DNA from: Bin5 sp965200685
GTDB lineage: Bacteria; Chloroflexota; Anaerolineae; Caldilineales; Caldilineaceae
NCBI GenBank assembly: GCA_965200685.1
Contig: OZ241379.1
Coordinates: forward strand, 3,968,001-4,032,000
Direction: 5' to 3'
Length of the DNA: 64,000 nucleotides
The notes below the pieces were generated by a model. The model was not told where the DNA came from. It saw nothing but the letters and a program-made list of their open reading frames with translations, and did not search any database. Of the stretch, positions 59,941-64,000 are shown piece after piece. The stretch's first letter is position 1. Every line of letters starts with the position of its first letter. A program made the position numbers and the translations under genes.

Positions 59941-61286
59941 TGCACAAAATATCAGCCGAAGATCGGCGTGTCTGGTTGCTGATTGGAACTACCGCGTTGG
60001 TTGCAGTCCTGTTTATACCCTTTAGTCACATCGTCTTACAGGTTGATTATGACTACACCCTCCGTACTGTTGCCCTAGGCGGTGCTTTGCTAGGCGTGGT
60101 CAGTGGTGTGTTGGGTTGCTTTGCTGTCCTACGCCACCAAAGCCTACTGGGCGATGCCCTGTCACACGCGGCCTTGCCAGGGGTGGCACTTGCTTTTTTG
60201 CTGGCCGGACGGGAACTGGGCCTGTTGTTAGTCGGTGCAGGCGTTACCAGTTGGCTGGGAGTATACTTCATCCGCATCGTTACCGACACGACCCGTATCA
60301 AGCAGGATACAGCCATGGGGATCGTGTTAGCAGCTTGGTTTGCGGCCGGCATCGCTCTCCTAGCTTACATTCAATCGCGTGCGGATGCCAGCCAGGCCGG
60401 ACTGGACAATTTCATCTTCGGACAAGCCGCGGCCATCGTCGCGCGGGATATCCAACTCATCGCTGGTGTGGGCGCAGTTTCGTTCGTACTCTTGGGGCTA
60501 TTCTGGAAGGAGTTCAAACTCATCACCTTTGACCCAGAATTTGCCGGGGCCAATGGCTTCCGGGTACACATCCTCAGTATGTTGCTCTCCACCTTGATCG
60601 TAGTGGCGATTGTTCTGGGATTGCAGCTGGCCGGGGTGATCTTGATGGTCGGCATGTTGATTGCATCAGGCATTGCCGCACGCCAATGGACCAACAAGCT
60701 CGGCCAGATGATCATTCTGTCCGCTGTGTTTGGGGCATTTGCTGGCAGCACCGGGGCAATCATCAGCGCAGTAGACGCCGATATACCCACCGGTCCCCTG
60801 ATTATCGTCGTGGCTTTCTTGTTGGTGATCATGTCGATCTGTTTTGCACCGGGCCGGGGCCTGGTTTGGACATTGCTACGTCATCGCAGTGACCGACGTC
60901 GCTTTGCCGCCCAAACTGTGCTACATGACCTGTATCACTATGCAATCGATCATGGCACGCTCTCAACAGCAGTGCCAGAAGCCTTTCTAGTAGGGGTTCA
61001 TGGCCCCACAACTATCCTTGGCCTGCGCCAGTTGGCCGGTCGTGGCCAGGTACAGCAGAGAGGCAACACCTGGCTGCTGACGCCCGCCGGTATCAAAGCA
61101 GCCGCGAAAGACGCCAGAAATCATCAGTTATGGACAGTATACCGTCAGTACAGCGATGAACTGACGTTGCCAATGGTCGCCGAAGATCGCCAGCAGGACA
61201 TTCGGAACTGCCTGCCCAACGAGGCTGTTGAAAAACTGGAACATAAACTAAACAGTTTGCTAACCCAGCAAAGCAGTGGGATGTAG
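59937..61286 (+). CDS. metal ABC importer permease fused to a DtxR/MntR-like domain
   Basis: 449 residues. Residues about 1-300 are a ZnuB/MntC-type permease with eight or nine helices (VDYDYTLRTVALGGALLGVVSGVLG..., LLGDALSHAALPGVALAFLL, then LQLAGVILMVGMLIASGIAAR). Residues about 310-449 are soluble and cytoplasmic: FAAQTVLHDLYHYAIDHG and a winged-helix (TILGLRQLAGRGQVQQRGNTW), then LTPAGIKAAAKDARNHQLWTVYRQYSDE and LPNEAVEKLEHKL, which match the DNA-binding and metal-dimerisation parts of DtxR/MntR. The fused domain could sense imported metal and gate transport, or bind DNA at the membrane. Permeases of this family usually end near residue 290. Confidence 0.88.
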   Translation: MMHKISAEDRRVWLLIGTTALVAVLFIPFSHIVLQVDYDYTLRTVALGGALLGVVSGVLGCFAVLRHQSLLGDALSHAALPGVALAFLLAGRELGLLLVGAGVTSWLGVYFIRIVTDTTRIKQDTAMGIVLAAWFAAGIALLAYIQSRADASQAGLDNFIFGQAAAIVARDIQLIAGVGAVSFVLLGLFWKEFKLITFDPEFAGANGFRVHILSMLLSTLIVVAIVLGLQLAGVILMVGMLIASGIAARQWTNKLGQMIILSAVFGAFAGSTGAIISAVDADIPTGPLIIVVAFLLVIMSICFAPGRGLVWTLLRHRSDRRRFAAQTVLHDLYHYAIDHGTLSTAVPEAFLVGVHGPTTILGLRQLAGRGQVQQRGNTWLLTPAGIKAAAKDARNHQLWTVYRQYSDELTLPMVAEDRQQDIRNCLPNEAVEKLEHKLNSLLTQQSSGM

Positions 61287-61312
61287 CGGCGACACAAAAG
61301 GGCTGCGCTTTC

Positions 61313-62812
61313 ATGTTTCAACTTGAACAACTCATCGTCCACTTCTTATTAAACATTATGACCAGGGAAGAATTGAATGCCTTCCTGCGGGACCCACAGC
61401 AGACTGCCTCGCTTGTTGGCAGCCTGATTGCCGTGTCCGGCGCGCTGCTCGGCACCTTTTTGCTCCTGCGAGGTATGTCCCTCACCAGCGATGCCATCAG
61501 TCATACTGTGCTTTTGGGCATTGTGGTGGCTTTTATGGTGATGGACTCTCTCTTTGGGCAAAAGCCTGAGCTCTCTTCAGTTTGGCTGATCATTGGGGCC
61601 GCGGCGGCCGGGGTGGCAACAGTCGTTCTGACCGAACTGATCTACCGTTCAGGGTTGGTCAAACAGGATGCTGCCCTAGGGCTGGCCTTTCCCTTGCTTT
61701 TTGCCCTGGCGGTGATCATGGTCTCGCGCTTTGTTGATGATGTTCACTTGGACGAAGATGCGGTGATGGTCGGTGAGATCGGTGTAGTCTGGGCTAACAC
61801 CAACAGCCATTGCCTAGAGAACTGTGAAACCGCGACGATTACCCCTTATGACCCGCGCGCCAAACTGACGCGCCAATGTGTCAATTGTCGCGAATTGGGC
61901 ATCAGTCCCCGAGATGCACGAGCCAAATTCACCGAAATCTGCGCCAATTGCGGCGAATATAGCCCAGCCCAGGCCTGGCAGGCCGGCTTGATTCAGAACG
62001 AGCCGATTTTGGTCTTTTGGCCCAAGTCGATCACGGTCATGACTGTGATGATGCTGCTCACGATTGTCTTTGTCATCCTGTTCTATAAAGAGCTAAAGCT
62101 TTCGACCTTTGACCCAACGCTGGCGGCCGCGCTGGGATTTCACCCGGCCTTGCTACATTACGGCCTGATGGTCATGGTCAGCCTAGTGGCGGTTGGCGCA
62201 TTTGACGCGGTTGGCTCAATTTTAGTCGTTGCCTTTTTTATCATTCCGCCAGCCGCAGCCTATCTACTGACCGACCGCCTACCCCTGCTGCTGGTATACA
62301 GTTCAGCCATCGGCGCGGCCGGGGCCTACTTAGGGTACGACCTGGCCCGAGGCAACTTCCTGGGCCTGATTCAGGTCAGCGACATCCTCCGCGGGTTGAA
62401 CGATCTCTTTGGCCTGGATCTATTGGAGAAATGGGACTCGTCTATCTCTGCTTCTATGGTGCTGATGATCTTTTTCTTCTTCCTAGTCTCTTGGATCTTT
62501 TCACCCAAGTACGGTCTGGTCTCCACAATGATGCGGCGCAGTAACCAGCGTCGTAGCTTTGAACATCAAGTCGTCCTCGGCCATATCCATCACCACCAGG
62601 GCCGCGTTACAGAAAGCGATGAAGTCACTGCCTCAACGCTACATTGTCATTTTCACTGGGCCCCGGCCAAAATGCAGCGAGTCCTGCGTCAGCTACAAGC
62701 ACTCAACCTAGTACAGATAGAGGCTGATCTGGTTGCCCTTACCTCTCAAGGCGAAACGCACGTGCGGACATTTCGGCAAACGCAATTATCGAATGAAACG
62801 GTTGACAAGTGA
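61313..62812 (+). CDS. metal ABC importer permease with Cys-rich insert and winged-helix tail
   Basis: 499 residues. A ZnuB/MntC-type permease (LVGSLIAVSGALLGTFLLLRGMSLTSDAISH...) is interrupted after the fifth or so helix by an insert of about 75 residues with three Cys pairs: CLENC, CVNC and CANC. CVNC and CANC repeat a motif of the form YDPRAKLTRQCVNC / RDARAKFTEICANC. The second half of the permease follows (LSTFDPTLAAALGFHPALL...GSILVVAFFIIPPAAAYLL). The last about 95 residues form a cytoplasmic winged helix (HHHQGRVTESDEVTASTL...LQALNLVQIEADLVALTSQG) like DtxR-type regulators. The insert may bind Zn or Fe and lie outside the cell. It pairs with the permease upstream. Confidence 0.85.
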   Translation: MFQLEQLIVHFLLNIMTREELNAFLRDPQQTASLVGSLIAVSGALLGTFLLLRGMSLTSDAISHTVLLGIVVAFMVMDSLFGQKPELSSVWLIIGAAAAGVATVVLTELIYRSGLVKQDAALGLAFPLLFALAVIMVSRFVDDVHLDEDAVMVGEIGVVWANTNSHCLENCETATITPYDPRAKLTRQCVNCRELGISPRDARAKFTEICANCGEYSPAQAWQAGLIQNEPILVFWPKSITVMTVMMLLTIVFVILFYKELKLSTFDPTLAAALGFHPALLHYGLMVMVSLVAVGAFDAVGSILVVAFFIIPPAAAYLLTDRLPLLLVYSSAIGAAGAYLGYDLARGNFLGLIQVSDILRGLNDLFGLDLLEKWDSSISASMVLMIFFFFLVSWIFSPKYGLVSTMMRRSNQRRSFEHQVVLGHIHHHQGRVTESDEVTASTLHCHFHWAPAKMQRVLRQLQALNLVQIEADLVALTSQGETHVRTFRQTQLSNETVDK

Positions 62813-62853
62813 ACACCAGTGGTTCAGGGCCACAGCGTATTGGAAATGAGAAA

Positions 62854-64000
62854 GTGAATCGCCATCAAACCGCTCTCGGCCTGCTCGGCTATCTTTTCAT
62901 TGGCACGGCTGCTGTCCTCATCCCGTCGGTGATGCCCTTTATCACTGAGGAATATATGGCCACGGGCCTGTCATTGGCGGCTATCGGGTTGATCTTCCCA
63001 GCCCGATCTGCGGGTGGGATTCTAGGCAACCTACTGGCCGGCGTCGGCTCGGACCGTTACGGCCGCAACACACTGGTCTGGATATCGGCTCTGGCATTAG
63101 CGGCTTCATTGGCCTTAACAGCTGCTGCTCAGTTGTGGCTGCTATTCGTTGTCGGTTTTGTGCTGATCAGCACAGCCCAAGCGTTCCTCACGACCGCTAT
63201 CAATGCGCTGATTGCCGATGCCAACCGGGCCGCCCGTGCCCGTGCCTTGAACGTATTACATGGGGTGTACGGCGTGGGCGCGACGATTTCACCTTTGGTC
63301 ATCGGCCTTACCCTTGAGTGGGGCCTGCCTTGGCGCTGGGCCCTGGCCGCAACCGGGCTGATCTGGCTGATCTATGGAGGGGGTACGTTCCTGCTCCAGG
63401 GGCCAGTTAGCCACAGGTCACAAGCCACAGGCTATCATACGGATGAGCAGGCTGCGGAGGGGGGGAAAAAGCGAGGGCTGGATTGGAGCATGTTGCGGAA
63501 CACCGGCTTTCTGGGCCTCTTTCTGGTCGCCTTCATCTACAACGGCGTCGCCTATAGTCTGCTGGGCTGGATCGCCCTCTTTATGCAGGAGTCTGCTGGT
63601 CTTTCCACATTTTTCTCCGTCTCAACGATTGCCATCTTTTACGTGGCCCTGACCGCCGGGCGTTTTGTTTGCGCCGCATTTGCTGAACGCTTAGGCTACG
63701 CCGTGACGCTGCTGATCCTAGCAGTGGGCATTACCCTCACCTATCCGCTAGTAGTGTTCAGCACGGAGCCAACGCTCGTGATGGTCGGTGTGTTCCTTAC
63801 GGGGCTGAGTCTGTCCGGCCTCTTTCCCACCGCGCTAGCCTACGGATCCCGGCTCTATCCGGCCCAGACCGGCACGGTTAGCGGAACGCTCAATGCAGCA
63901 CTGACGACAGGTGCGATGCTTCCGCCTCTGTGGACCGGGGTCTTCGCGGACCTCTGGAGCTTTCAGGTCGCCCTAGGGGTCAACTATTGGCTGGTTTTGC
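62854..64000 (+). CDS. MFS transporter, 3' end beyond the window
   Basis: 382 codons are visible and the frame is open to the last base. GTG at 62854 is the start, with GAGAAA just upstream. The N-terminal half has GLLGYLFIGTAAVLIPSVMPFI and the motif A-like loop VGSDRYGRNTLVW; the halves are joined by a cytoplasmic loop (QGPVSHRSQATGYHTDEQ) that is encoded by a copy of the dispersed element. At least ten helices are seen. The substrate is unknown; the pattern suggests a sugar- or FucP-like major-facilitator family member. It follows the metal permease by 41 bases. Confidence 0.82.
   Translation, partial: MNRHQTALGLLGYLFIGTAAVLIPSVMPFITEEYMATGLSLAAIGLIFPARSAGGILGNLLAGVGSDRYGRNTLVWISALALAASLALTAAAQLWLLFVVGFVLISTAQAFLTTAINALIADANRAARARALNVLHGVYGVGATISPLVIGLTLEWGLPWRWALAATGLIWLIYGGGTFLLQGPVSHRSQATGYHTDEQAAEGGKKRGLDWSMLRNTGFLGLFLVAFIYNGVAYSLLGWIALFMQESAGLSTFFSVSTIAIFYVALTAGRFVCAAFAERLGYAVTLLILAVGITLTYPLVVFSTEPTLVMVGVFLTGLSLSGLFPTALAYGSRLYPAQTGTVSGTLNAALTTGAMLPPLWTGVFADLWSFQVALGVNYWLVL
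63401..63420 (+). repeat. dispersed element copy inside a coding region
   Basis: GGCCAGTTAGCCACAGGTCA equals the copy at 13861 with CTG removed, then CAAGCCACAGG repeats its right end. It encodes part of the loop between the two halves of the MFS transporter and keeps the frame open. Confidence 0.55.

Overview
The window reads as chromosomal DNA of an uncultivated Chloroflexota bacterium, most like Caldilineae/Anaerolineae. This is inferred from gene content, not from a marker tree. Supporting signs are secreted and lipid-anchored proteins with Pro-Thr-rich linkers, an exported protein ending in Pro-Thr repeats plus FLPLVRK, Tat-type lipoproteins, an Uma2 protein, PD-(D/E)XK/coiled-coil proteins and long membrane-anchored glycosidases. 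No rRNA, tRNA or CRISPR array was recognised.

Layout. 1-2200: tandem pair of coiled-coil/PD-(D/E)XK proteins with a variable number of 42-bp repeats. 2200-7450 (minus): sulfatase, small membrane protein and a membrane-anchored GH3-type glycosidase. 7560-15250: DNA metabolism (uvrB, gyrA-type topoisomerase subunit, dnaN) interrupted by a minus-strand ECF sigma factor and its likely membrane partner. 15290-19130: alpha/beta hydrolase, an S51-like protein with a CysRS-like tail, and an MFS-spermidine synthase fusion. 19270-25580: an Uma2 protein with a repeat tail, then a giant plant-type LRR surface protein whose promoter, RBS and start codon are separated from the LRR frame by a run of 14 G. 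This looks like a phase-variable gene caught out of frame. 25890-32940: PIG-L deacetylase, polymer-forming membrane protein, DUF951, Nif3-like protein, a selenoprotein of the SelW/Rdx family encoded with an in-frame TGA and a SECIS-like hairpin, a GH-A-like lipoprotein, an HNH nuclease and unknowns. 32970-42390: acyl-CoA synthetase, ABC-F ATPase, zinc-ribbon/BON/LysM protein, MFS pump and a double-length altronate-dehydratase-family protein. 42430-45950 (minus): beta-propeller protein and a Fur-permease-TIGR03943 operon. 46150-54360: aminotransferase, two solute-binding proteins, a GH10-like hydrolase and a peptide-type ABC transporter whose two permease genes are split by a decayed IS607 element. 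54370-57660 (minus): single-chain restriction-modification protein. 57870-62810: Mn/Zn-type ABC importer with a consensus promoter and both permeases fused to winged-helix tails. 62854-end: truncated MFS transporter.

A short dispersed element, core CAGTTACTGGCCACAGGTC, recurs in intergenic regions and once inside a coding region. The strongest candidates for new biology are the selenoprotein, the poly-G switch at the LRR gene, the regulator-fused metal permeases and the dispersed element.
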